A stretch of 64,000 nucleotides of DNA from Cupriavidus taiwanensis (GTDB lineage Bacteria > Pseudomonadota > Gammaproteobacteria > Burkholderiales > Burkholderiaceae): NCBI RefSeq assembly GCF_900249755.1, contig NZ_LT976853.1:2329274-2393273 (forward strand), given 5' to 3'. The position numbers were made by a program, and so were the translations under genes. Position 1 is the stretch's first letter. The number at the start of each line of letters is the position of its first letter. Under the pieces are notes generated by a model. The model saw nothing but the letters and a program-made list of their open reading frames with translations, was not told where the DNA came from and made no database searches. Shown piece by piece: positions 33,484-42,459 of the stretch.

Positions 33484-34616
33484 GGCGCAGCCTCCGGAGC
33501 CGCCCCGGTGGGCGCGCCCGCCGGGACCTTGGGTTCGACCCGGCCGCGCAGCGCGGCCAGGCCCAGCCGGGTATCGAAGGCATCGCGCAGCGCGTCGCCC
33601 ATGAAGGTCAGCAGCAGCAGCGTCACCACCAGCACCGCGAAGGTCGACAGCGAGATCCACCACGCATCGAGGTTGGCCTTGCCCTGCGCCAGCAGCTCGC
33701 CCAGGCTCGGCGTGGTGGGCGGCACGCCCAGGCCGAGGAAGTCCAGGCTGGTCAGCGCGAGGATTGCCGCGCTCATGCGGAACGGCAGGAAGGTGATCAC
33801 CGGGGTCAGACTGTTGGGCAGGATATGGCGCCACATGATCTGCACGTTGGACAGTCCCAGCGCGCGCGCGGCCTTGACATAGTCGAGCGAACGGTTGCGG
33901 TAGAACTCGGCGCGCACGTAGTCGGACAGGCCCATCCAGCCGAACAGCGACAGCAGGATGATCAGCAGCGCCAGGCTGGGCTCGAAGATCGACGCGAAGA
34001 TGATCAGCAGGTACAGCTCGGGCATCGAGCTCCAGATCTCGATGGCGCGTTGCGAGAACAGGTCGAAGCGCCCGCCGAAGAAGCCCATCAGCGCGCCGGT
34101 CAGCGTGCCGACCAGCACCCCGATCACGGTCAGCGCCAGCGCGAACAGCACCGACACGCGGAAGCCGTACAGCAGCCGCGCCAGCACATCGCGGCCGCGG
34201 TCGTCGGTGCCGAGCCAGTTCTCGGCCGAGGGCGGCGCCGGGTTGGGTTCCTTGGCGAAGTAGTTGAGCGAGTCGTACGAATAGCGGTTCAGCGGAAACA
34301 CCGCGAAATTGCCGTCGGTGGTGATGCGGTCGCGGATATACGGGTCCAGGTAGTCGGCCGGCGTGGCGAAATCGCCGTCGAAGGCGGTTTCGGGATAGAC
34401 CTTGACGATGGGGAAATACCATTCGCCCTTGTAGTGCACCACCAGCGGCCGGTTGCTCGACAGCAGTTCGGCACCCAGGCTGAGCACGAAGATGACGACG
34501 AAGATCACCAGGCTCCAGTAGCCGCGCCGGTTGCGGCGAAAACGCTGCCAGGCGCGCTGGCGCGGCGAAGGCGAATGCGGCAGCCCGTTGGGCGCCGCGT
34601 GCGAGAACGGTTTCAT
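33480..34616 (-). CDS. yejE: peptide ABC transporter permease YejE
   Basis: A 378-residue inner-membrane permease of the DppC/OppC class. A long N-terminal segment (RRNRRGYWSLVIFVVIFVLS, then a periplasmic insert with YKGEWYFP and DYLDPYIRD, characteristic of YejE) precedes the core with NWLGTDDRGRDVLARLLYGF and the EAA-loop sequence YVKAARALGLSNVQIMWRHI that docks on the ATPase. It overlaps yejB upstream and yejF downstream by 4 bp each. Confidence 0.94.
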   Translation of the reverse strand: MKPFSHAAPNGLPHSPSPRQRAWQRFRRNRRGYWSLVIFVVIFVLSLGAELLSSNRPLVVHYKGEWYFPIVKVYPETAFDGDFATPADYLDPYIRDRITTDGNFAVFPLNRYSYDSLNYFAKEPNPAPPSAENWLGTDDRGRDVLARLLYGFRVSVLFALALTVIGVLVGTLTGALMGFFGGRFDLFSQRAIEIWSSMPELYLLIIFASIFEPSLALLIILLSLFGWMGLSDYVRAEFYRNRSLDYVKAARALGLSNVQIMWRHILPNSLTPVITFLPFRMSAAILALTSLDFLGLGVPPTTPSLGELLAQGKANLDAWWISLSTFAVLVVTLLLLTFMGDALRDAFDTRLGLAALRGRVEPKVPAGAPTGAAPEAAP

Positions 34617-35662
34617 CGGTGCAAGCCCTCGAAATGGATGCGCGGGTCCACCAGCACGTAGCAGACGTCGGAGATCAAACGCGTGACCAGCCCGATCAGC
34701 GTGAACAGGTAGAGCGTGCCCAGCACCACCGGATAGTCGCGCCGCAGCACCGCCTCATACGACAGCAAACCCAGCCCGTCGAGCGAGAACAGCGTCTCGA
34801 TCAGCAGCGAGCCGGTGAAGAAGGCGCCGATGAACGCCGCCGGGAAACCGGTCACCAGCGGGATCAGGGCGTTGCGGAACACGTGCTTCCACAGCACGCG
34901 GCGCTCGCCCAGGCCCTTGGCGCGCGCGGTCAGCACGTACTGCTTGCGGATTTCCTCGAGGAAGGCGTTCTTGGTCAGCATGGTCACCACCGCGAAGCTG
35001 CCCACCACCGACGCCGTGATCGGCAGCACCAGGTGCCACAGGTAGTCCATCACCTTGCCCATCAGCGACAGCTGCTCCCAGTTGTCGGAAGTCAGTCCGC
35101 GCAGCGGGAACCATTGCACGAAGGTGCCGCCGCCGAACAGCACCAGCAGCAGCACGCCCAGCACGAAGCCGGGAATGGCGTAGCCGACCAGCACGATGAT
35201 GCTGGTCACCACGTCGAAGCGGCTGCCCGCCCGGATCGCCTTGGAGATGCCGAGCGGCACCGATATCAGGTAGGTCAGGAAGAAGGTCCACAGGCCCAGG
35301 CTGACCGACACCGGCAGCTTGGACTTGACCAGCTCCCACACGCTGCGGTGCTGGAAATAGCTCTGCCCCAGGTCGAACTGCGCGAAGCGCTTGAGCATCA
35401 GGAAGTAGCGCTCCAGCGGCGGCTTGTCGAAGCCGTACAGGGCCTGGATCTCCTTGATCTTGTCGGGGTCGACGCCGCGCCGCCCGCGGTATTCGGCGCC
35501 GCCGCCGCTGGCTTCGCCAGCGCCGCCGCGCCCTTTCAGCTCCATCATCATCTGTTCGACCGGGCCGCCCGGCACGAACTGGATCACGACGAAGGTCAGC
35601 GTGATGACCCCGACCAGCGTCGGGATCATCAGCAGGATGCGCTTGAGCAGATAAGCAAGCAT
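34613..35662 (-). CDS. yejB: peptide ABC transporter permease YejB
   Basis: A 349-residue permease of the DppB/OppB class with six predicted membrane segments. The N-terminus is MLAYLLKRILLMIPTLVGVI, then FVVIQFVPGGPVEQ. A YejB-typical Gly-rich insert follows (GRGGAGEASGGGAEYRGRRG). The EAA-loop is YVLTARAKGLGERRVLWKHV. A 51-bp gap separates it from yejA, and a 4-bp overlap joins it to yejE. Confidence 0.94.
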   Translation of the reverse strand: MLAYLLKRILLMIPTLVGVITLTFVVIQFVPGGPVEQMMMELKGRGGAGEASGGGAEYRGRRGVDPDKIKEIQALYGFDKPPLERYFLMLKRFAQFDLGQSYFQHRSVWELVKSKLPVSVSLGLWTFFLTYLISVPLGISKAIRAGSRFDVVTSIIVLVGYAIPGFVLGVLLLVLFGGGTFVQWFPLRGLTSDNWEQLSLMGKVMDYLWHLVLPITASVVGSFAVVTMLTKNAFLEEIRKQYVLTARAKGLGERRVLWKHVFRNALIPLVTGFPAAFIGAFFTGSLLIETLFSLDGLGLLSYEAVLRRDYPVVLGTLYLFTLIGLVTRLISDVCYVLVDPRIHFEGLHR

Positions 35663-35713
35663 GGGGGCCCTCTCTTTCTTTGTCCGCGCTGAACGCGTCA
35701 GCGCCCGGGTGCC

Positions 35714-37615
35714 TCAGCGGGCTTGCGCCTGCACGTCGGTACGCCACCAGTGGCTCAGGATCCAGCCTTCTGCCGTGTAGTAATACGGAAGCCGCTCCGG
35801 ATAGGCCAGCGTCTTGCGGTAGGCAACCCGGTGCGAGGCGCTGTACCAGTTCGGCACGATGTAGTAGCCGTGCATCAGCACCCGGTCCAGCGCGCGGCCG
35901 GCGGTGACCAGTTCCTCGCGGGTATGGGCGTGCAGCACGTTGTCCACCAGCTTGTCGACCACCGGCGACTTCAGCCCGAACAGGTTGTCCGAGCCGGGCG
36001 TGCCCGCGGCCTCGCTGGAGAAGCGGTCGCGCAGCTCGTTGCCCGGGCTCTGCGAATCGGGGAAGCGGATCGACACCATGTCGAAGTCGAAGTCTTCCAG
36101 CCGCTTCTGGTACAGCGCGAAATCGGTGGTGCGCTGGTGCACCTGGATGCCGAGCTTCTCGAGATTGCGCACGTAGGTGGTGATCACCCGGCTCATGGCG
36201 CCGCCGTCGTCGAGGAACTCGAACACCAGCGGCTCGCCCCTGGCGTTGCGCAGCGCGCCGTCGGTATAGGTCCAGCCGGCCTGGGCCAGCAGGCGCCGCG
36301 CCAGGCGCAGGTTGTCGCGCAACGAGCGCGGCGGCGCGGTGCTGGGCTGGACCACGTCGGGGCCGAAGACTTCAGGCGGCAGCTGCGCGCGCAGCGGTTC
36401 GAGCAGCGCCAGCTCGCCCGGGCCGGGACGGCCGTCGAAGGTGGCGCTGGCCGACAGCTCGCTGTTGGAGAACCAGCTGTCCAGGCGCTTGTAGGCGCCG
36501 TAGAACAGCTGACGGTTGAGCCATTCGAAATCCAGCGCAAGGATCAGCGCCTGGCGTACGCGCACGTCCTGGAACACCGGCTTGCGCAGGTTCATCACAT
36601 AGCCCTGCATGCCGGCGCCGTTGCGGTGCGGGAACTCGGTCTTGAGCAGCTCGCCGTTGCGAAAGCGCGTGCCCTGGTAGCTCTTGGCCCAGTTCTTGGC
36701 CTTGTATTCGACGATGGCGTCGAACTCGCCGGCCTTGAAGGCCTCGAGCCGGGCGGTCTCGTCCTTGTACAGGCGATAGACCACGCGCGAGAAATTGAAG
36801 GTGCCGCGGCGCACCGCGAGGTCCTTGCCCCAGTACTTCGGGTCGCGCTTGAAGACGATGCCGCGGCCGGCGTCGAAGCGCTCGATCAGGTAGGGGCCGC
36901 TGGTGACAGGCGGCTCGAAGGTCAGCTTCTCGAACGGGACCTTGGCGGTCCACTTGCGCGAGAACACCGGCAGCGAGCCGACGATCAGCGGCAGCTCGCG
37001 GTTGCGCTGCTTGAAGTCGAAGCGCACGGAGCGCTCGCCGGTCACGACCACCGCCTTCACGTCGGTGCACATGCTGCGATAGCCCGGGCTCGAGGCCTTG
37101 CTCATCAGCATGTCGTAGGAATACTTGACGTCCGAGGCCAGCACCGGATCGCCATTCGAAAAGCGCGCCTGCGGGCGGATCGTGAATGTGACCGACAACT
37201 CGTCGGGCGCCACCGTGACGTCCTCGGCCAGCAGGCCATAGGCGCTGGCGCTTTCGTCGGCGCTGCTGATCAGCAGCGACTCGAACATCAGCGCGTTCAG
37301 CCCCGGGGCCGAGGTGCCCTTTAGCGTGAACGGATTGAACTTGTCGAAACTGGTACGCCGGTCAGGATTGGCCAGCGTCAGCGTGCCGCCGACGGGCGCA
37401 TTGGGATTGGCGTAGTCGAAGTGCGAGAAATTTGCCGGGTACTTGAGGTCCCCATGCAGCGCAAAGCCATGCGCCGCCCATGCCGGATCAGAAAAGAGCG
37501 AGACCCCCGCCGCCAGCATCAACGCCAGCTTCATTGCCGCCCAACCACGCAGTACTGCATCCCGCCGGAAGCACTGCCATGCCGCCTGAAGCGGCCAACG
37601 TGCTTGAATAGGCAT
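35714..37615 (-). CDS. yejA: peptide-binding protein YejA
   Basis: A 633-residue periplasmic receptor of SBP family 5, delivering peptides (microcin C in E. coli) to YejBEF. Family segments are present: HGFALHGDLKYPANFSHFDY, then GGTLTLANPDRRTSFDKFNP, PDELSVTFTIRPQARFSNGD and IVPNWYSASHRVAYRKTLAY. The start at 37615 has GGAGG eleven bases upstream. An internal ATG at 37534 would open directly into the signal peptide (KLALMLAAGVSLFSDPAWA) and is a real alternative, since the first start gives a long 30-residue n-region. It is divergent from fabI. Confidence 0.92.
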   Translation of the reverse strand: MPIQARWPLQAAWQCFRRDAVLRGWAAMKLALMLAAGVSLFSDPAWAAHGFALHGDLKYPANFSHFDYANPNAPVGGTLTLANPDRRTSFDKFNPFTLKGTSAPGLNALMFESLLISSADESASAYGLLAEDVTVAPDELSVTFTIRPQARFSNGDPVLASDVKYSYDMLMSKASSPGYRSMCTDVKAVVVTGERSVRFDFKQRNRELPLIVGSLPVFSRKWTAKVPFEKLTFEPPVTSGPYLIERFDAGRGIVFKRDPKYWGKDLAVRRGTFNFSRVVYRLYKDETARLEAFKAGEFDAIVEYKAKNWAKSYQGTRFRNGELLKTEFPHRNGAGMQGYVMNLRKPVFQDVRVRQALILALDFEWLNRQLFYGAYKRLDSWFSNSELSASATFDGRPGPGELALLEPLRAQLPPEVFGPDVVQPSTAPPRSLRDNLRLARRLLAQAGWTYTDGALRNARGEPLVFEFLDDGGAMSRVITTYVRNLEKLGIQVHQRTTDFALYQKRLEDFDFDMVSIRFPDSQSPGNELRDRFSSEAAGTPGSDNLFGLKSPVVDKLVDNVLHAHTREELVTAGRALDRVLMHGYYIVPNWYSASHRVAYRKTLAYPERLPYYYTAEGWILSHWWRTDVQAQAR

Positions 37616-37824
37616 CCTGTTGGATTCCTCCACTGTCACCTGTGGGGCCCGGCGTTCTGCGGCCGGGCCAAGTATGAGACAATTTTACATGCGTCCGGGG
37701 TGGCCCCAGCCATCCGGACATTCCCTCTGCGCGGCGCAATAAAAGGGCCGCAAGACAGCCCGGCACCCGCACCGCCGCACGGCGGACGCACGAAGCGTGC
37801 CTGATACACCACCTTGGAGAATTT

Positions 37825-38613
37825 ATGGGATTTCTGGCAGGTAAGCGGATCCTGATCACCGGCTTGCTTTCGAACCGCTCGATCGCCTACGGCATTGCCT
37901 CGGCGTGCAAGCGCGAAGGCGCCGAACTGGCCTTCACCTACGTCGGCGAACGGTTCAAGGACCGGATCAGCGACTTTGCCAAGGAATTCGGCAGCGACCT
38001 GGTATTCGAATGCGACGTCGGCAGCGACGAGCAGATCGCCGCCACCTTCGCCGCGCTGGGCCAGCGCTGGGAAAAGTTCGACGGCCTGGTGCATTCGATC
38101 GGCTTCGCGCCGCGTGAAGCGATTGCCGGCGATTTCCTCGACGGCCTGTCGCGCGAAGGCTTCCGCATCGCCCACGACATTTCCGCATACAGCTTCCCGG
38201 CATTGGCCAAGGCCGCCCTGCCGCTGCTGTCGGACAAGGCCTCGCTGCTGACGCTGACTTACCTGGGCGCCGAGCGCGTGGTCCCCAACTACAACACCAT
38301 GGGCCTGGCCAAGGCTTCGCTGGAAGCCAGCGTGCGCTACCTGGCCTCGTCGGTCGGTCCGCGCGGCATCCGCGCCAACGGCATCTCGGCCGGCCCGATC
38401 AAGACCCTGGCCGCCTCGGGCATCAAGGGCTTCGGCAAGCTGCTCGGCCACTTCGAGCAGGCCGCGCCGCTGCGCCGCAATGTCACCATCGAAGAAGTCG
38501 GCAACGTCGCCGCCTTCCTGCTGTCGGACCTGGCCAGCGGCGTGACCGGTGAGATCACCTATGTCGACGGCGGCTTCAACGTGGTCGGCGCGAGCGTCGC
38601 CGACGCGGAGTAA
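37825..38613 (+). CDS. fabI: enoyl-[ACP] reductase (NADH) FabI
   Basis: A 262-residue short-chain-dehydrogenase-type enoyl-ACP reductase, the last step of each fatty-acid elongation round and the target of triclosan and isoniazid-class inhibitors. The N-terminal [20 protein letters not shown] loop binds NADH. The catalytic Tyr-x9-Tyr-x6-Lys set is in [18 protein letters not shown], and the C-terminal [14 protein letters not shown] is typical. The ATG at 37825 follows GGAGA. It is monocistronic with a strong terminator. Confidence 0.97.
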   Translation: MGFLAGKRILITGLLSNRSIAYGIASACKREGAELAFTYVGERFKDRISDFAKEFGSDLVFECDVGSDEQIAATFAALGQRWEKFDGLVHSIGFAPREAIAGDFLDGLSREGFRIAHDISAYSFPALAKAALPLLSDKASLLTLTYLGAERVVPNYNTMGLAKASLEASVRYLASSVGPRGIRANGISAGPIKTLAASGIKGFGKLLGHFEQAAPLRRNVTIEEVGNVAAFLLSDLASGVTGEITYVDGGFNVVGASVADAE

Positions 38614-38641
38614 ATCCGGCGCCGGCAACACGCGCAACAAG

Positions 38642-38672
38642 AAAGGGGGTGCCGCTATGGCACCCCCTTTTT
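38642..38672. terminator. terminator after fabI
   Basis: AAAGGGGGTGCC/GGCACCCCCTTT stem with a 5-base loop and a TTTTT tail on plus; AAA on the other side lets it also act on the convergent MFS gene. Confidence 0.85.
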
Positions 38673-38708
38673 GCTTCAGGATTCCGACGCGCCGCGCACG
38701 CCTGGGTA

Positions 38709-39950
38709 CTACGCCGTGAGTGGGACGCGCCGCTCCATGCTCAGCATCGACCAGGCAAAAATCACCAGCCCGCCAAGCGCCAGCAGCAGGCCGACCCAGC
38801 CGGTCGATTCCCAGCCGAAGCCGGCGGCAATGGTCAGCCCGCCCAGCCACGCGCCCAGCGCATTGGCCAGGTTGAACGCCGAATGGTTGAGCGCCGCGGC
38901 CAGCGTCTGGGCATCGCCGGCGACGTCCATCAGCCGGATCTGCAGCGCCGGGCCCAGTGCCACGGCGGTACCGACCAGCAGCACATTGAAGGCCGCCAGC
39001 CACGCATGCGACGCGGTAAAGGTAAAGGCGCCCAGCACCAGCGCGGTCCAGACCAGCACGCCGCCCACGGTGGGCATCAGCGCCTTGTCGGCCAGCCGGG
39101 CGCCGGCCAGGTTGCCCGCCACCATGCCGACGCCGAACAGCGCCAGCACCACCGGGATGCCTGCCGCCGGCATCCGCGCCAGCTCCAGCATGGTCGGCTT
39201 GATATAGCTGAATACCGCGAACATGCCGCCAAACCCGATCGCGCCGATGCCCAGCGTCAGCCAGACCTGCTTGCGCCTGAGCGCCGACAATTCGCGCAGC
39301 GGGCTGGCACGCCGGTCAGCCGGCACGAACGGCACCCAGCGCCAGACCAGCAGCGCCGTCAGCGCGCCGAGCGCGCCAACGATGACGAAGGCCGAGCGCC
39401 AGCCCAGCCACGTGCCGACCGCGGCGGCGATCGGCACGCCCACCAGCGTCGCGGTGGTCAGGCCCAGCATCACCAGTCCCACCGCCTGCGCGCGCCGCTC
39501 GCGCGGCACCAGGCTGGCGGCGACCAGTGCCGCGACGCCGAAGTACGTGCCGTGCGGGAAGCCGGTGAGCAGGCGCGCCACCATCATCGACAGGTACGAC
39601 GGCGCCAGCGCGCTGGCGATATTGCCGGCGGCAAACACCGCCATCAGCGCGACCAGCAGGTTGCGCCGCGGCCAGCGCGCGCCCAGCACCGCCAGCAGCG
39701 GCGCGCCGACGACCACGCCGAGCGCATAGGCGCTGATCAGGTGGCCGGCTTGCGGAATCGAGATGCCGAGGTCGGTCGCAGCGTCAGGCAGCAGGCCCAT
39801 GATGACGAACTCGCCGGTGCCGATGCCGAAGCTGCCGACGCCCAGCGCCAGCAGTGGCAGCCGGCCGGACGGGTTGTGATCGCGGGAAGACAGGGAAGCG
39901 TTGGCGCCGCGGTCAGGATCCGCGGCGGATTGTGCATGTGGGGCGGCCAT
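38709..39950 (-). CDS. MFS transporter, DHA1 family
   Basis: A 413-residue, twelve-segment major facilitator of the drug:H+ antiporter-1 (YdhP/AraJ-like) group. After a polar 30-residue N-terminus it reads ALGVGSFGIGTGEFVIMGLL and LGISIPQAGHLISAYALGVV. The A-motif-like loop is GARWPRRNLLVALMAVFAAG, and the antiporter motif C region is LGLTTATLVGVPIAAAVGTWLG in shortened form. Substrates of this group include sugars, purines and drugs; none can be assigned. The start is ATG at 39950. Confidence 0.9.
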   Translation of the reverse strand: MAAPHAQSAADPDRGANASLSSRDHNPSGRLPLLALGVGSFGIGTGEFVIMGLLPDAATDLGISIPQAGHLISAYALGVVVGAPLLAVLGARWPRRNLLVALMAVFAAGNIASALAPSYLSMMVARLLTGFPHGTYFGVAALVAASLVPRERRAQAVGLVMLGLTTATLVGVPIAAAVGTWLGWRSAFVIVGALGALTALLVWRWVPFVPADRRASPLRELSALRRKQVWLTLGIGAIGFGGMFAVFSYIKPTMLELARMPAAGIPVVLALFGVGMVAGNLAGARLADKALMPTVGGVLVWTALVLGAFTFTASHAWLAAFNVLLVGTAVALGPALQIRLMDVAGDAQTLAAALNHSAFNLANALGAWLGGLTIAAGFGWESTGWVGLLLALGGLVIFAWSMLSMERRVPLTA

Positions 39951-40114
39951 GTACAGGATTTGCAGGGGTTCAACGAAATGCCGCCCGCTGACGGGCGAGG
40001 TAATGTCCTCGCCTCTGATCGACCCAGCGTGCTCCTGTGCGGCGCGCAGGCCGTATTGTGCGGCAAATCCGCAAATCCTGCCGGCACCGGCCTAACGGCC
40101 GGCGTTGCGTCTGC

Positions 40115-40285
40115 TTATCTGATCACGTGGACCAGCCGATGCCTCCAGTACCGAAGCGTATGCCTCGTCATGCCGAACACCGGCTTGCGGTGGATGCCCA
40201 CCCGGATGATGTAGCCGTAGAGCCCCACCAGCACGGCCAGGAACACAAGGGACCAGATCATCCCTGCGCTGTCGGTCTCGTTCAT
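40115..40285 (-). CDS. small single-pass membrane protein, 56 residues
   Basis: A small protein with one hydrophobic segment (MIWSLVFLAVLVGLYGYIII-like, about residues 9-28), followed by a basic C-terminal tail (RKPVFGMTRHTLRYWRHRL), which predicts the C-terminus inside. The ATG at 40285 overlaps the stop of the lysine-rich gene upstream (ATGA), so it is translationally coupled. I do not recognise a family. The coupling, the codon bias and the clear membrane segment argue that it is real. Confidence 0.6.
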   Translation of the reverse strand: MNETDSAGMIWSLVFLAVLVGLYGYIIRVGIHRKPVFGMTRHTLRYWRHRLVHVIR

Positions 40286-40416
40286 TTCTTCTTCTTGGCG
40301 TCCAGATCGTGCCCGCGGGACTGTACCGGGCTGAAGGGGGAAGCCGGCGCCGATGGCTTCTTCGGCTGCTTGGGCTTTTTGGCCTCGCGGCCGCTGCGTA
40401 GTTGACTCTTGGCCAT
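40282..40416 (-). CDS. small lysine-rich protein, 44 residues
   Basis: A 44-residue, very basic and apparently disordered protein (AKSQLRSGREAKKPKQPKKP, a Pro/Ser middle, and a C-terminal DAKKKK). It has a good Shine-Dalgarno sequence (AGGAG) before ATG 40416, and the downstream small membrane-protein gene overlaps its stop. It resembles short conserved hypothetical proteins of Proteobacteria beginning KSQLRSxRExKKPK, from memory. The charge suggests nucleic acid or ribosome contact, but nothing in the sequence proves it. Confidence 0.6.
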   Translation of the reverse strand: MAKSQLRSGREAKKPKQPKKPSAPASPFSPVQSRGHDLDAKKKK

Positions 40417-40641
40417 GATGGGCTCCTGAAGGGCTTGCCTGGAGATAATGGCAACCCCAGCATACGCGCTAAATCGCCCGCACAAGAAATATCTTTTGCG
40501 AAGGTCCGGCCATGCGCCGCAGCGCGCCGCGGCCACCGACGCCCGGCTTGCCGGAAACGGGTGCATACTGGGGCCGACGGCCCCGGCTGGCGCCACCAAG
40601 CCCGACACGCACGGCGCAATATGACCGGACAGGAGTCTGCG

Positions 40642-40893
40642 ATGGCACTGAACTTTCCCAATCCCAGCCGCAGCTACGATGCGGCGCGGCACTGCGTTTG
40701 CTTCTGGGGCTACGACAACGCGCGCGAAGTGGCATTCCAGGTCACTGACGAGATCCTTCTGCGCCTGAGCCATCAGGGGAGCGCGGACGAATCCGCCCTC
40801 CTCGCCACCTTCGACCATCATCGGGACCAGATCCTGCAACTGGCCAGGGAACTCTACAACCCCGGCGAACGTACCACCTACACGATTTCCTGA
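40642..40893 (+). CDS. DUF1488 domain protein
   Basis: An 83-residue soluble protein of the DUF1488 type: SRSYDAARHCVCFWGYDNAR, then EVAFQVTDEILLRL and FDHHRDQILQLARELY. The start ATG at 40642 has AGGAG six to seven bases upstream; the frame is open further left without homology. The function of the family is unknown. It is divergent from the two small genes and convergent with the potassium-channel gene. Confidence 0.8.
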   Translation: MALNFPNPSRSYDAARHCVCFWGYDNAREVAFQVTDEILLRLSHQGSADESALLATFDHHRDQILQLARELYNPGERTTYTIS

Positions 40894-40948
40894 CCGGAAG
40901 AACCGGGTCGTTGAACGGGAGTGCAGCGGGCCGAAGCGTCGCACGACG

Positions 40949-41398
40949 CTATGGCCCTTCCTGCCGCCGCAGCCTGGCCAGGTTGTGCCGGATCACGTCC
41001 AGCACCGCAGCGGTCATCACCGAAGTGGAGACGCCGAACATCAGGATGCCGTTGGCGGCCTCGAGCGGCCCCAGCGAGCGCCGGGCGTGCGACATGACGA
41101 TATCGCCGTAGCCCAGCGTGGCGAAGTTCACGCCCGAGTGATAGAGCGCGGTAGCGAAATCGCCGAACTCGCCCAGCAGCATGAACAAGACCGCCCAGAT
41201 CGCCATCTGCACGAAATTGCCGAGCAGCATCAGCACCATGACAACCGACAACAGCAGGACGTCCTGCCACAGCGATTCGCGGCGAAGCCGGACATGCTTG
41301 AAGCGCACGTAATAGCGCAGGCAGATCGCCACGAAGACCGCCTGCAGCAGCAGGCAGAGCAGCATCACGGGAAGGCCGATCAGCAGGTTGCTCAGCAT
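40949..41398 (-). CDS. two-TM potassium channel family protein
   Basis: A 149-residue ion-channel protein. An N-terminal hydrophobic stretch, a second segment (VLLLSVVMVLMLLGNFVQMA), the pore loop with selectivity filter TLGYGDI preceded by YHSGVNFA, and a final membrane helix (LEAANGILMFGVSTSVMTAA) match the Ion_trans_2 family. There is no RCK or cyclic-nucleotide domain. Its ATG (41398) overlaps the end of the DUF2955 gene by 7 bp, so it belongs to the efflux operon, an unusual partner for a tripartite exporter. Confidence 0.85.
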   Translation of the reverse strand: MLSNLLIGLPVMLLCLLLQAVFVAICLRYYVRFKHVRLRRESLWQDVLLLSVVMVLMLLGNFVQMAIWAVLFMLLGEFGDFATALYHSGVNFATLGYGDIVMSHARRSLGPLEAANGILMFGVSTSVMTAAVLDVIRHNLARLRRQEGP

Positions 41399-42459
41399 GG
41401 CCGGCCTCTTCGGCGGACGTGCCGGCGTGCGCCGCGCGGCTGGTCGAGCAGTTCGATCATCAGCCAGGCATACAGCGTGACGCCGATAAACAGGCCCATG
41501 CGCACGGCGAAGGCGGTATAGACATCCTTCCCTGCCACGCTGTCCTGCACGGACTGGCCCAGCAGGATGATCAGCGTCACGAGGGTGTTGACCCAGAAGC
41601 CCGGCGGGTATCGCGTCGGGCTGATGCCATACAGCTTGCGCGCCGCGACCAGGCCGAACAGCAGCATCCACAGGAAGTACATCCACAAATGCACGAACAG
41701 GCTCAGTGCGCACCAGAACACGATGGCCAGCACGCCGCCCAGCATGGTCGAGCCAAGCAGTTCGCGCCCGGCGCCGCGTGCCGCGGTGGTGCAGCTCTGC
41801 CGGCCGAGGCTGACCGCTTTCAGGATGACCGGGATGTACGCGGCCGGGTCGTTCAGCGCCAGCAGGAAGGCCGGCATCACCACCAGCGCGGCGCGCAGCG
41901 CGATCCAGGCCGCCTGGTCATCCGGCAGCGCCGTGGCCGCGGGCGGCGCCGGCGCGCCGGCGGGATCGGGAAACAGCCAGTGACAGAGTGCCAGCACCAC
42001 GACCGCGACGAGCAACCCCTTGACCAGCGCGCCGATCACCAGCAGCGCCAGCCCGAAATCGAAGGTGCCCGCCGCCGAGATCATGGTCAGGCCGATCACC
42101 AGGAAGGTGGAAACCAGGTTGTTGCCGCCGCGCAGTCCGTAGCGGAAAGCGAGGAACAGGCACAGCGCGATCAGCAGCACGCCGGTGAAGGGGTAGTAGC
42201 GCAGCAAGGGGATCAGCAGCAGGCCGGAGCCGGTGGTCAGCATCACGACCAGCACCAGGCCCAGCCCGGCCCTGGGCGACATCGGCTGGTTGACGCTGGC
42301 CAGCAGGAACACGCCGAGCACCGGCGCAATCATCGGAATCGGCAGGCTCAAACCAAAGCTGGCCGCCAGGCACAGCGCGGTGCCGCTGGCCAGGCGCAGC
42401 GAACGCCGGCCACGCGGATCGCGCGCGGGATACAGGATCGCCGTGCTTTCAGTAGACAT
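41392..42459 (-). CDS. DUF2955 (FUSC-like) inner-membrane protein
   Basis: A 355-residue polytopic protein with two hydrophobic halves separated by a Pro/Ala-rich cytoplasmic linker (DPAGAPAPPAATALPDD). The N-terminal half (LRLASGTALCLAASFGLSLP, MIAPVLGVFLLA, then PMSPRAGLGLVLVVM) follows the FUSC/AaeB pattern, in which this kind of protein pairs with an HlyD adaptor to export aromatic acids. It overlaps the adaptor gene upstream by 11 bp and the channel gene downstream by 7 bp. It is the presumed substrate-moving subunit of the exporter; the substrate is unknown. Confidence 0.82.
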   Translation of the reverse strand: MSTESTAILYPARDPRGRRSLRLASGTALCLAASFGLSLPIPMIAPVLGVFLLASVNQPMSPRAGLGLVLVVMLTTGSGLLLIPLLRYYPFTGVLLIALCLFLAFRYGLRGGNNLVSTFLVIGLTMISAAGTFDFGLALLVIGALVKGLLVAVVVLALCHWLFPDPAGAPAPPAATALPDDQAAWIALRAALVVMPAFLLALNDPAAYIPVILKAVSLGRQSCTTAARGAGRELLGSTMLGGVLAIVFWCALSLFVHLWMYFLWMLLFGLVAARKLYGISPTRYPPGFWVNTLVTLIILLGQSVQDSVAGKDVYTAFAVRMGLFIGVTLYAWLMIELLDQPRGARRHVRRRGRPC

